NCBI GenBank assembly: GCA_015522685.1
Contig: WALU01000026.1
Coordinates: 1-44,525 of the forward strand
DNA: 44,525 nt
Direction: 5' to 3'
Source of the DNA: Thermoproteota archaeon
GTDB lineage: Archaea > Korarchaeota > Korarchaeia > Korarchaeales > Korarchaeaceae
The notes under the pieces are model-generated. The model ran no database searches, had not been told where the DNA came from, and worked only from the letters and a program-made list of their open reading frames with translations. The position numbers and the translations under genes were made by a program. The first letter of the stretch is position 1; each line of letters opens with the position of its first letter. Below are positions 22,316 to 30,960 of this stretch, piece after piece.

Positions 22316-24775
22316 GTGAGATCAGAGATGGATACATCTTGCATTGCATTAGTTCTACTGCTAGTGTTGGCTATCTCCATCATATCAGTGAGAGGGCAAT
22401 CTTCCCAGTTGAAGGTGGAGCTTCCTTCAGAGTCAGTTAACCCCGGCGAGCCAATTAAAGTTACTGTTGGCGTAGAGGGAGTCTCTACAGGAGCCTATGT
22501 CAGATTGAATCTAGCAATAGTATCAGGGAATAAGACCATTTGCCATGAGGAAAAATACCTAACTGTAAAAGAACCTGAAATTGTATATTTTGAGATTACA
22601 GCGCCAGATAATCCAGGAGTATATTCTCTAATTATTTCTCTTCACTCTCAGGCTCAGGGAGCAAATACGTCGCAGGAGGTACCTCTGTTTGTAATCCCAT
22701 CCCTCAAATATATCACATCTATAGCTCTCAAGTTAGCAGACATTGATGATGGGCTTGAGAAGCTGAGGATGGTAAAATTTAACAATACTGAGATAACAGA
22801 TCTATTACAGTCGAGAGCCAAGTTATCTAGCGAATTTGGGTATCTAGTTAGGCTTATAGTTGAGGATAAAGATCCCAAGAGGGCTGCTCAGCTTTACGAT
22901 GTTATAACGAAGTCCCTAAACTATCTAGATGAAAGAATAAAAGAGATATGGAATGTTGAGCTGATGGTATGGTCTGTCTCGAGCAGTATAGATTCTTCTC
23001 TGAGAATGCCGCCTAGCGTAAGCTTGGAATTCTGGTATAGAATAATTACTGCCTCTTTGTGGGTTATGCTGATCTTATTGGCCCTCTTTCCCCTATATAC
23101 AACAGGTTACACTACTCTCACATATTACCTAGTCTCAGAAATGAAAGAAAGCTCGTATGTAATTGAACAGGCTAATAAGAGAGCTCTTGCAATATTAGAG
23201 AGAGCTTATGAGCAGATAAAGTGGATATCGGATCCAAAATCAATGATATTAACTGCCTTAGCCAGTGCTCTGGCCGCTATAGGGCTAATGGCAAACAATG
23301 TTTACGCCATAATAGGATCTATGCTCCTATCCCCTTTGATGGGTGCGATAGTATCAGGGGCTGTGGGCCTAGCTCTCATAGATGTGAGGAAAGAAGATAA
23401 ATCTGGTCTAGATCTCTTTTATACAGGTCTAAAGCTTGGCGTGGAAGGGATCTTCATAATAATAGCTCTCTCATGGATAACTGCAGTAATAGCCAACTCA
23501 TACGTCCCTCTTCAAGTTACGAAGGAGCTAGCTGCTAGGGGAAGCCCTAACCTAGTAGATTTAGCTATAGCGATTGCTGCCGGTTTTGCAGGAGCTGTAG
23601 CCATGACATATGAAAAAGCTGAGGCTGCTCTCGCCGGCTCTGCTATAGCAATAGCTCTAGTTCCTCCAGCAGCTGCTGTTGGGGTCTCTATGGCTATGCT
23701 GAATCCTTCCTTCTTCGTGGGGTCTGCTACCTTAGTGACGGTCAACATAATAGCCTTGATAGCCGCTGGTTATATTTCTGCTAAGCTCTATGCAATATAT
23801 CCCGTAATTGAGGATGTCCTCCGTGAATTCATGGGATCCTTTAATGAAGCTTCTGGAAGAATGGCAAGAGCTGGAGCTGAAGTAGTTCTCAGATCTATTG
23901 GATCGCTAATAGTTGCATCAATTTGGTTCCTCTCAGTGTGGATAAAGGTATCCGTAGGCTTACTGGGAGCAAAATCTTCTAAGGAAGCCTTGAAGACTGT
24001 GACTAGGAGGGTAGCCTTCATCCTCTCTCCAATAATCTTCAGCTGGTTAATAGGGTTTATTATATCAACAAATGTTTCTGAGGCATTCTCCCTAGCTCAC
24101 CTGATCTTGTTGTACGGTATTACTCCAATTATTAATTTAATAAGTCCTTTAGCCGATATTTTATCATCTAATACCATTTTTATTCTAGACTCAGCTTTAT
24201 CTCTGATTCTGCTCTGGCTAATAATAGTTGAAGGAGCGAGAGCTAGGAAGACGGGCCTAATCAGGCATAAAATCTGGACAGCTATATATACTACATTTTT
24301 ATGGCTCATTTCAGGCTATCTGTTGGGTATAAACAGGTTCGCTCATATAAGCGCTGCATATACAATCCTGCTTTTGAGCATGGTGGTAGTTTACTCAAAC
24401 CCTTATCTATGGGAGAGGAGGAAGAAAATAGTTCTTTTTGGATTCATTCTTTTCACGTTTCTAACTCTCATGATACATAGCGCTGCAGCATTCGAATCTA
24501 TGAGGGCATCCCAAACCCTGAGCACTAGCAACGTAGTTAAGGTGATTAAGGAGGTGATATCATCTTATGCAGGAGTCCTGCCCAGTGATGTGAATGTATC
24601 CATGTCATCTAAGGAAGCTGAGTGGGTGTTACATGCTAAGATCTATATAAGCGAGTCCCAGCTTAGAAAGGGGCATGTAATGACACCAGCAGTTGTAAAA
24701 GCAGCTCAACAGACTCTAAAGGATGCCCTAGGAATAGATATCAAGTTATTCGTTGAATATGCCATAACACCATGA
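22316..24775 (+). CDS. DUF389 membrane protein with an added secreted N-terminal domain
   Basis: An 819-residue protein. A signal peptide (about residues 8-28) leads into a beta-sandwich, CARDB/Ig-like ectodomain (about 30-130: ESVNPGEPIKVTVGVEG, APDNPGVYSLIISL). Next come an extracellular helical region, a membrane helix (about 243-262) and a helical linker. The DUF389 core follows: GLMANNVYAIIGSMLLSPLM, GSPNLVDLAIAIAAGFAGA and GSAIAIALVPPAAAVG. More helices lead to a C-terminal soluble tail (about 735-819). DUF389 proteins usually have a short cytoplasmic N-terminus; the ectodomain is unusual. The function of DUF389 is unknown; transport or sensing across the membrane is plausible. It starts at GTG 22316 or ATG 22328. 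Confidence 0.85.
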   Translation: MRSEMDTSCIALVLLLVLAISIISVRGQSSQLKVELPSESVNPGEPIKVTVGVEGVSTGAYVRLNLAIVSGNKTICHEEKYLTVKEPEIVYFEITAPDNPGVYSLIISLHSQAQGANTSQEVPLFVIPSLKYITSIALKLADIDDGLEKLRMVKFNNTEITDLLQSRAKLSSEFGYLVRLIVEDKDPKRAAQLYDVITKSLNYLDERIKEIWNVELMVWSVSSSIDSSLRMPPSVSLEFWYRIITASLWVMLILLALFPLYTTGYTTLTYYLVSEMKESSYVIEQANKRALAILERAYEQIKWISDPKSMILTALASALAAIGLMANNVYAIIGSMLLSPLMGAIVSGAVGLALIDVRKEDKSGLDLFYTGLKLGVEGIFIIIALSWITAVIANSYVPLQVTKELAARGSPNLVDLAIAIAAGFAGAVAMTYEKAEAALAGSAIAIALVPPAAAVGVSMAMLNPSFFVGSATLVTVNIIALIAAGYISAKLYAIYPVIEDVLREFMGSFNEASGRMARAGAEVVLRSIGSLIVASIWFLSVWIKVSVGLLGAKSSKEALKTVTRRVAFILSPIIFSWLIGFIISTNVSEAFSLAHLILLYGITPIINLISPLADILSSNTIFILDSALSLILLWLIIVEGARARKTGLIRHKIWTAIYTTFLWLISGYLLGINRFAHISAAYTILLLSMVVVYSNPYLWERRKKIVLFGFILFTFLTLMIHSAAAFESMRASQTLSTSNVVKVIKEVISSYAGVLPSDVNVSMSSKEAEWVLHAKIYISESQLRKGHVMTPAVVKAAQQTLKDALGIDIKLFVEYAITP

Positions 24776-24814
24776 TTGTGATTATGAGAGCGATTTTATG
24801 GAGAGGAATGGATT

Positions 24815-25819
24815 ATGAGATTTATGTGGATAGATATAGCGAATGAGCCCCATGTTAGGCTTTGGAAGAGGTTCCTCTCCCGCTACCCTCAGAAAGCACT
24901 GATAACAGTGAGAAGAAAAGGACTGCTAGTGGATCTAGTGAACAGGATCATGCCTGAATCCAAGCCAATTATTATAGGGAGATGGGAAAGCGATGAGGCT
25001 GAAAAGATAAGAGCTTTTGCAGATAGAGTAAGGGAACTAACAATTCTCCTTGACAATTATGATGTAAACTTGGCCATATCCAAGGGATCTGCGGAGCAAG
25101 CCAGAGTCGCCTTTGGCCTCTCAATACCTTTCGTGGCTCTAAATGATAATGATCTCCCTCCCCACATCATAACTAAACTTACCTTCCCTCTATCTAAAGT
25201 GGCTGTAGTTCCGGAGTGTTTTTCCGGTCCAATATATGGACCGGTAATTAGATTTCCCGGAGTTTTTGAGATTTCCCACGTCTTAGACTACCTTAAAAAT
25301 CCGACTAAGAAGGAGCATAGGAGACTAGGATTGGATGAAGGCAAGTATTTTGTAGTGAGGCCTCCTCCAGTTGGGTCCCACTACCTCAAGGAAGAAGCCG
25401 GCTCCTTTGATCTCCTAATATATAAGCTCCTAAAAGAGACTGGATTGAAGGAGGTTAGATTCCTTAGGAAGGGAGGGATAAAGCTCCCTAGTGGCAGGAT
25501 TATCAAAAGTGTGGTAGATGGACTGGACCTCATGTCAACCTCCGCAGGTGTCATTAGTGGGGGAGGGACAATGGCAAGGGAAGCAGCAATCTTAGGGATC
25601 CCCTCTATATCACTCTTCCCTAGAGAAGATCCCTGCGTCTCTAAGGTGTTGATGAATGCTGGATTGCTCATAAAGCCAAAGGCATCTAAGCTAGTAAAGG
25701 AGTTTATATTCATATCAAAAGCGAGAGATGAGCTTAAAGACCTCGCTCATAAGTTCCTGAATGAGCATGGAGATCCAGTAGATGCCATAGCTGAGGCCAT
25801 CCGCCTAGCTACATCCTAA
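24815..25819 (+). CDS. DUF354 family protein (GT-B glycosyltransferase-like)
   Basis: A 334-residue DUF354 protein, a family with the GT-B fold of UDP-N-acetylglucosamine epimerase/glycosyltransferase-like enzymes. The N-terminal domain begins MRFMWIDIANEPHVRLWK and includes the LAISKGSAEQARVAFGLSIP segment; the C-terminal nucleotide-binding half has STSAGVISGGGTMAREAAIL. The enzymatic reaction is not established. It follows the DUF389 gene by 39 bp and may be cotranscribed. ATG start with a GAGAGGAATG purine stretch just upstream. Confidence 0.85.
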   Translation: MRFMWIDIANEPHVRLWKRFLSRYPQKALITVRRKGLLVDLVNRIMPESKPIIIGRWESDEAEKIRAFADRVRELTILLDNYDVNLAISKGSAEQARVAFGLSIPFVALNDNDLPPHIITKLTFPLSKVAVVPECFSGPIYGPVIRFPGVFEISHVLDYLKNPTKKEHRRLGLDEGKYFVVRPPPVGSHYLKEEAGSFDLLIYKLLKETGLKEVRFLRKGGIKLPSGRIIKSVVDGLDLMSTSAGVISGGGTMAREAAILGIPSISLFPREDPCVSKVLMNAGLLIKPKASKLVKEFIFISKARDELKDLAHKFLNEHGDPVDAIAEAIRLATS

Positions 25820-25867
25820 CAGATCATCCTCAAGATTTTCAGCGAGATGCTACTTAGACGCATCAGC

Positions 25868-26740
25868 TCAGCTGTTCACCTTCCACAATACTCCTCTATC
25901 TCCAGCCTCAGCTACCACCCTACTTTCCTCATAGAGCCTTGCGAGCAGAGATCTTACTGTCACGGCACCAAGTATGACAGAGCTTACCGTAATGTTCCCT
26001 CCTCCATCCTTGATAATCCTGGCTGAGATCTCCTCGGCTGTGAATGGCCCATCTGCCAGAATTCCTAGCAGCTTACCTGGAAGGTCCTCCATAGCATTAA
26101 TATTGAGGTCCAGCAGTTCCTCTGCCCTTCTACCCTCAACTATGGGACCATGAGATGGAATGAGCTTGTAGTAATCCCTTACATGATCTTTCAGCCATCT
26201 AAGAGTTTCTAGAGCTGCTTTATAATCCTGATGATAGAGGATCACGACACTCTTAAGGAGCCTATCCCCGAAGAAAGAATCGGCAGCATAAAGTATTCCG
26301 CTTTCAGTTGCATAACCAACCTGTCCGTAGGTATGACCTGGCAGAGATACGGCTTCTAGAGGGCCCAGCTTGAAGGGCAATCTAAAAACGTGATCTACTT
26401 GAATGCTTACGCCCTTCACATGATATATTAGCCCCTCAGGAGCATATCCACCGAAGGTTACTGCTCTTCTTAAACCCACGGATTCGATGCCGCATGCCTC
26501 AATTATGTGAGCATACACTCCCTCCTCGCTCTCCAGCCCTTTAGCAGCCAGAACATGATCTGAATGAAAATGTGTGATCATAATGCCTTTTATCTTGTCC
26601 TTAGCTTGAGCCTTAATCTCCTCAGTTCGGTCCTCAGATGATCCCGGATCCACTATGTAAAACTTATCCTCCCATGGAACGAACATCGTAGAGGGGCTGC
26701 CTAGGAGAAGCTTGACTCCCTTTCCGACGCCCTTGAGCAT
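25868..26740 (-). CDS. Metallo-beta-lactamase fold hydrolase with C-terminal winged helix
   Basis: A 290-residue MBL-fold hydrolase. Zinc ligands are in THFHSDH (56-62), SLPGHTYGQ, AADS and the final PSHGP. After the catalytic domain comes a helical winged-helix-like tail (about 215-290: EELLDLNINAMEDL, GPFTAEEISARII), as in LACTB2/glyoxalase-II-like proteins. Likely a thioesterase, lactonase or RNase-like hydrolase; the substrate cannot be told. A GATTATTA box about 27 nt ahead of the ATG suggests a leaderless mRNA, and a GTCAGA-TC-TCTGAC palindrome (26778-26791) sits just upstream of that box. Confidence 0.88.
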   Translation of the reverse strand: MLKGVGKGVKLLLGSPSTMFVPWEDKFYIVDPGSSEDRTEEIKAQAKDKIKGIMITHFHSDHVLAAKGLESEEGVYAHIIEACGIESVGLRRAVTFGGYAPEGLIYHVKGVSIQVDHVFRLPFKLGPLEAVSLPGHTYGQVGYATESGILYAADSFFGDRLLKSVVILYHQDYKAALETLRWLKDHVRDYYKLIPSHGPIVEGRRAEELLDLNINAMEDLPGKLLGILADGPFTAEEISARIIKDGGGNITVSSVILGAVTVRSLLARLYEESRVVAEAGDRGVLWKVNS

Positions 26741-26777
26741 AAGCCACTATGAGGTGGGAGTGTAATAATCTTTCGCA

Positions 26778-26791
26778 GTCAGATCTCTGAC
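26778..26791. promoter_or_regulatory. Palindrome upstream of the MBL hydrolase promoter
   Basis: GTCAGA and TCTGAC form perfect 6-bp arms around TC, 38-51 nt before the MBL ATG and directly upstream of its TATA-like box. The position fits an activator or repressor site. The rest of the 349-bp gap up to the HMG-CoA reductase gene shows no coding signal; the TATA-like TTATTATATAG near 27056-27066 probably serves the reductase gene. Confidence 0.3.
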
Positions 26792-27089
26792 CTCCTTAAG
26801 AATCCACCCTATCTTCCGTCATCAGTATACCGCAGCTGCCAACAGCGCATAGTCCAAGTGAAAGGTCTTCCTAGCTTAATCATGGCTGCGCAATTTTGAA
26901 TCATTCAAATCACAAATGGCCTTTTATAGTTTCTAAGATCCAAACTACCTCAGTACACAATTAAATTAAAGCTCATATAACCAGTAGAAAGAAGAAGCAT
27001 CCAGGCCATTGGTAAGGAACCTGCTGAATGCTCTCTTCCCTGAGGGAACTCATTTTATTATATAGGGAGGTATAGGAAAGGGTGATCGA

Positions 27090-28352
27090 ATGCCTAGCTC
27101 TAGGATTCCAGGTTTTTACAAGCTATCTATAGATAGGAGGATAGAGATAGTGAAGGAATTCGCTGGCTTGAGTGATGAGGAGGCTGAAGTCCTCAAGCAT
27201 GGCAAATTTCCCCTTGAAGTAGCAGATCACATGATAGAGAATGTGGTAGGCCTCTGGCCCCTGCCCCTTGGGATAGCAACAAACTTCCTCATCAATGGAA
27301 GAGATTATTTAGTTCCTATGGCTATAGAGGAGCCCAGTGTGGTTGCGGCAGCTAGCAATGCAGCAAAGATGGTTAGGGAATCAGGAGGATTCCAAGCTGA
27401 GGTCGCAGAATCGGTAATGATATCGCAAATCCAAGTGGTTAGGGTACCAGATATAGAGGAGGCTAAAAGATCTATTTTAGCTGAGAAGGGAAAACTAATC
27501 GAACTGGCAAATGAGATGGATTCTCTCCTGATTAAACTGGGTGGGGGAGCTCGAGATCTAGAAGTGAGAACTGTAGAAACTGATGCAGGTCCCATGCTCG
27601 TAATCCACCTATATGTCGATACTTTGGATGCCATGGGAGCCAATACAGTGAACACTATGGCCGAAGGCTTAGCTCCTACTGTTGAGAGGATCACAGGAGG
27701 GAGGGTCTATCTAAGGATCCTCTCTAATCTGGCTGATAGGAGATTAGCTAGAGTAAAGGCTAAGTTCGCTAAATCATCCATTGGAGGGGAGGAAGTAGTA
27801 GATGGAATTATGTGGGCCTATCGTTTCGCAAAATATGATCCTTATAGAGCAGCTACTCACAATAAGGGGATAATGAACGGGATAATAGCTGTAGCGAGAG
27901 CCACAGGCCAAGACACTAGAGCATTGGAGGCCGGCGCTCATAGCTATGCTGCTAGGGATGGTCGTTACACTTCCCTTTCCGAGTATTGGGTCGATGGAGA
28001 TGGAGATCTCTGGGGCAGCTTGGAGCTTCCTCTGGCTGTAGGTACAGTGGGAGGAGTTGTGAGAGTACATCCGATAGCTAAGCTGGCTCTCAAGATTCTA
28101 GGGATTAAGAAAGCAAGCGAGTTAGCGAAGGTAATAGTCTCAGTAGGATTAGCTCAGAACTTCGCTGCTCTGAAGGCTCTGGCAACCGAAGGAATACAGG
28201 CAGGCCATATGAAGCTGCATGCCCGCAATATAGCTTTAGCGGCGGGAGCAAAACCTGAAGAGGTGGATAAAGTAACTGAGAGAATGATAAGGGAGAAGAA
28301 AATCAATCTGGAGAAGGCTAAGGAGATATTGGGGGAGATAAGAGGTGGTTAA
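27090..28352 (+). CDS. mvaA: Hydroxymethylglutaryl-CoA reductase, class II
   Basis: This enzyme interconverts HMG-CoA and mevalonate, the committed step to archaeal isoprenoid lipids. It is the class II (Pseudomonas mevalonii-type) form: no membrane anchor, 420 residues, with the catalytic Glu in AIEEPSVVAAAS (residues 78-89), Lys259 in ATHNKGIMNG, Asp275 in ATGQDTRALEAGAHSYA and His373 in QAGHMKLHARN. DAMGANTVNT (180-189) is the dinucleotide-binding loop. Class II in archaea is usually explained by transfer from bacteria. The direction in the cell is probably biosynthetic, since no mevalonate-degradation genes are here. A ribosome site GGTGATCG precedes the ATG. It overlaps the enolase-superfamily gene by 8 bp. 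Confidence 0.93.
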   Translation: MPSSRIPGFYKLSIDRRIEIVKEFAGLSDEEAEVLKHGKFPLEVADHMIENVVGLWPLPLGIATNFLINGRDYLVPMAIEEPSVVAAASNAAKMVRESGGFQAEVAESVMISQIQVVRVPDIEEAKRSILAEKGKLIELANEMDSLLIKLGGGARDLEVRTVETDAGPMLVIHLYVDTLDAMGANTVNTMAEGLAPTVERITGGRVYLRILSNLADRRLARVKAKFAKSSIGGEEVVDGIMWAYRFAKYDPYRAATHNKGIMNGIIAVARATGQDTRALEAGAHSYAARDGRYTSLSEYWVDGDGDLWGSLELPLAVGTVGGVVRVHPIAKLALKILGIKKASELAKVIVSVGLAQNFAALKALATEGIQAGHMKLHARNIALAAGAKPEEVDKVTERMIREKKINLEKAKEILGEIRGG

Positions 28353-29439
28353 GGAGATCAAGGTATACCTCATCCAAATGGATCTTGTCTCCCCCTTCGA
28401 GATAAGCACGGGAGTGATCGAGAGGAGGCAGACGGTCATAGTTCGGGTGGGAGAAGATGGAGTTGTAGGCTGGGGTGAAGCCCCAGCAGATTCCAAACCC
28501 ATCTACTCATATGAGACCGCTGAGATATCATTTTACATTATAAAGGAGTTTCTAGCCGAGCACGCTATTTCTTCTGAAGGACCTGAAGACTTCCTTGAGA
28601 GGGTTAGGTTTGTTAGAGGGCATCAGATGGCTAAGGCTGGAGTTGAGATGGCTCTATGGGATTTAGAGGCAAAAAAGAAAGGAATCCCTCTATGGAAGCT
28701 CTTAGGAGGGACAAAAGAAGAGATAGATAGCGGCGTGAGCGTGGGAATACAATCTACTCTCGAGAATCTGCTGAAAGTCGTTGATTCCTATTTGAAGAAA
28801 GGATATAAAAGAATAAAGCTGAAAATAAAGCCAGGATGGGACTATGAGATAGTTAAAGCTGTCAGAGAGGAATATCCAGATATTATGCTCCAAGTAGATG
28901 CCAACGCTGCTTATAGACTGAACGACTGGTATCACCTGAGGAAGCTGGATGAATTCAATCTCCTCATGCTAGAGCAGCCCCTCGATTATGATGATTTAGT
29001 GAATCACTCGATCTTAGCCAAGATGATAAGGACTCCAATATGCTTAGATGAATCAATAAAGAAGCCAGAAGATGCTTACAAGGCATACAGGCTTGGAAGC
29101 TGTTCTATAATAAATATAAAGCCAGCCAGAGTAGGTGGACTCATTAACACAAAGAGGATACATGATTTCTGCGATTCTGTTGGAATGCCCGTCTGGATAG
29201 GCGGACTTTTAGAGACAGGCATTGGAAGAGGACATCAGGTTGCTGCAGCGACATTACCTAATGTGAGATTCCCTAACGATATATCTGCCAGCGATCGCTA
29301 CTATGAGAAGGATATAGTGGAGCCGCCTTGGTCTCTCACAAGTAGAAGCACGATTGTAGCTCCGAGAAAGCCTGGAATAGGGGTCGAGGTAATGGAGGAT
29401 AGATTGGAAAAGCATGCGCTTAGAGAGTTCTCCTTGTAG
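28345..29439 (+). CDS. Enolase-superfamily enzyme, o-succinylbenzoate synthase/N-acylamino acid racemase type
   Basis: A 364-residue member of the muconate-lactonizing subgroup of the enolase superfamily. Catalytic residues are all present: KLKIK (Lys158, Lys160), metal ligands Asp185 (LQVDANAAY), Glu210 (MLEQPLDY) and Asp235 (CLDESIKKP), and Lys259 in NIKPARVGG. The GGLLETGIGRGHQVA loop matches OSBS/NSAR enzymes. The reaction could be o-succinylbenzoate synthesis for menaquinone or racemisation of an N-acyl amino acid; no other men gene is in the window, so the second is at least as likely. It starts with GTG, overlapping mvaA by 8 bp, so expression is coupled to isoprenoid synthesis. That could hint at quinone synthesis. 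Confidence 0.88.
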   Translation: MVKEIKVYLIQMDLVSPFEISTGVIERRQTVIVRVGEDGVVGWGEAPADSKPIYSYETAEISFYIIKEFLAEHAISSEGPEDFLERVRFVRGHQMAKAGVEMALWDLEAKKKGIPLWKLLGGTKEEIDSGVSVGIQSTLENLLKVVDSYLKKGYKRIKLKIKPGWDYEIVKAVREEYPDIMLQVDANAAYRLNDWYHLRKLDEFNLLMLEQPLDYDDLVNHSILAKMIRTPICLDESIKKPEDAYKAYRLGSCSIINIKPARVGGLINTKRIHDFCDSVGMPVWIGGLLETGIGRGHQVAAATLPNVRFPNDISASDRYYEKDIVEPPWSLTSRSTIVAPRKPGIGVEVMEDRLEKHALREFSL

Positions 29440-29444
29440 ATCTT

Positions 29445-29478
29445 AGTGGAAAATTTCTTTTTATCCACTACTTTTCTC
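29445..29478 (+). terminator. Weak hairpin/T-rich terminator after the mvaA operon
   Basis: AGTGGA (29445-29450) and TCCACT (29464-29469) can pair across a T-rich loop, followed by ACTTTTCTC. It begins 5 nt after the stop codon. Confidence 0.35.
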
Positions 29479-29588
29479 TTTCCAACACCAATAACTACAT
29501 GCACAAGAACGAAGAAATCCTATTCATCCTTAGGGAAAGATATTCTTGCAAACTTCAGATTTAGGTTTCCCTCTATGAGTTTGATGCT

Positions 29589-29699
29589 TTAGCTCCTTTT
29601 CATGCGAATATTATCACAGGTTTTCTTCCCCTCTATAATCATGGATTTTATGTAATCTGTGATTTCTCTAGCTAATTTGAGAACCTTAGGAGCCCCCAT
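29589..29699 (-). CDS. Possible 36-residue protein or gene remnant
   Basis: In the 530-bp gap before the ACT/V4R gene the minus strand carries a short frame from ATG 29699, reading MGAPKVLKLAREITDYIK and ending CDNIRMKRS. It is helix-forming and coding-like in composition, but has no clear ribosome site. It may be a small protein or the remnant of a longer gene. I see nothing else in this gap apart from the promoter region near 29940. Confidence 0.25.
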   Translation of the reverse strand: MGAPKVLKLAREITDYIKSMIIEGKKTCDNIRMKRS

Positions 29700-29978
29700 T
29701 ATGGACGCATAGGTAGATCTTCACCATAGCAGCCACCCTTGGTTTATTCTTTGCTATTACTCATTGATGTTGTTTAGATATCTCGATGTGTTAAGATGCC
29801 TGAGACATTTTGCAACCACAATATTTACTTGCAGAGTATACTGACTCTTTTCATATTTATAATTCAATTCGTGAATAATTTTCGTAAATGGAGAAACATT
29901 ATTTAACTCCTTATCGCGCGCACCTTATATCGAGAGTAAAATTTATCAATAATTAGCTTTACGTGGCTTTTGACAGCT

Positions 29979-30818
29979 ATGAGCGTAGTAGGATATGTAC
30001 CTCTCGAATTTCGGAATATTCTGATACGTCCGGGGAGGAAGCTCCTCGGTATTTCCATATATTTGAAGGATAATAGACCAGAAAATCTGGCTAAACTCGG
30101 CAAAATATTCTATGAACGAAAGGTTTTTCCTAATCATGTATATTCCTCGGTAGAAGCCCGTGGATCTGCGAGGATGGTTGCTATATTGAATTTGGCAGAT
30201 ATAAAGGATACAGATACAAACTCCTTCCTTAAGGAATTGGAAAGCATCGATGTTGTGGACCATGCTACTATATTTAAGCCCACGGTTGAGGGGCTTATAG
30301 TGGACACTACTTCTTTTCCCCTCACGATGTTCGGGGAGAGGGTATTTATTGTAAGGGAACCAGCATTTAAAGAAATGATCCTTGGTATACTGAGAACAGT
30401 AGGACCTCAATTAACAACTAGGCTTCTTTATCAGATGGGCGTGGCCGTAGGTAGAGAGTATGGCGATATATTCAAGAGAATAGCTAGGGATCTAAATGTA
30501 AGGGATCCAGCTAGTATAGTCAAGGATATCTCAATGCCCATCCTTCAATCTCTATCTTATGCCGTTCTAGAGGCTGATCTTGACGAGGATAAAATAGTTG
30601 TAAAGAAGAAAGGCTGCATAGAATACTCTGCTGTTGAGAGGATAATAGAAGAGAATCCTAGTTTAGATATGAGAGACTACTCTCCTCGTTGTAATGCAAT
30701 TAGGGGCATGATTGAGGGCTCCGTTTCTGCTATCCTCGAAGAAGAATTCAAATCGAAGGAGAATTGCATGAGCGAAAGCGATTACTGTGAGATAATCCTT
30801 AGACCTAAATGGAAGTGA
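29979..30818 (+). CDS. ACT-like plus V4R domain protein
   Basis: A protein of about 279 residues with two parts. The N-terminal ~105 residues look like an ACT-type ligand-binding domain (LLGISIYLKDNRPENLAKLG, ARMVAILNLADIKDTD). The rest is a V4R (4-vinyl reductase) domain: TTSFPLTMFGERVFIV, TRLLYQMGVAVGREYGD, and the ending CNAIRGMIEGSVSAILEEEF and CMSESDYCEIIL, whose Cys are typical of the family and can bind metal or a small molecule. V4R proteins often sense hydrophobic or aromatic compounds. No DNA-binding domain is visible. It converges on the BASS/ACR3-like transporter, which it may serve. The start is ATG 29979, or TTG 29970; TATA-like boxes fit either. Confidence 0.75.
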   Translation: MSVVGYVPLEFRNILIRPGRKLLGISIYLKDNRPENLAKLGKIFYERKVFPNHVYSSVEARGSARMVAILNLADIKDTDTNSFLKELESIDVVDHATIFKPTVEGLIVDTTSFPLTMFGERVFIVREPAFKEMILGILRTVGPQLTTRLLYQMGVAVGREYGDIFKRIARDLNVRDPASIVKDISMPILQSLSYAVLEADLDEDKIVVKKKGCIEYSAVERIIEENPSLDMRDYSPRCNAIRGMIEGSVSAILEEEFKSKENCMSESDYCEIILRPKWK

Positions 30819-30960
30819 AGATGCAGAGAATATGCTGAACTCATCAAGAGGTCTGTAGGTTATTCATATTATTTTACTAAAATTCATTGTCTAATGAAGA
30901 ATGTATAATATAGTATAAAAATAAAGGAAAAGAGAAAATTAGGAGATATTCCTTCTCTGT

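Noticed and set aside
27305..27694. 129-residue minus-strand reading frame
   Set aside because: It is a shadow of the HMG-CoA reductase gene, low in complexity (Ser/Thr/Ile-rich) with no motif. The same applies to the other long antisense frames inside strong genes, such as 3038-3535 and 29946-30410.
28345..29439. Definite menC
   Set aside because: Catalytic residues are shared by OSBS and N-acylamino acid racemases, and no other menaquinone gene is in view, so the symbol was left blank.
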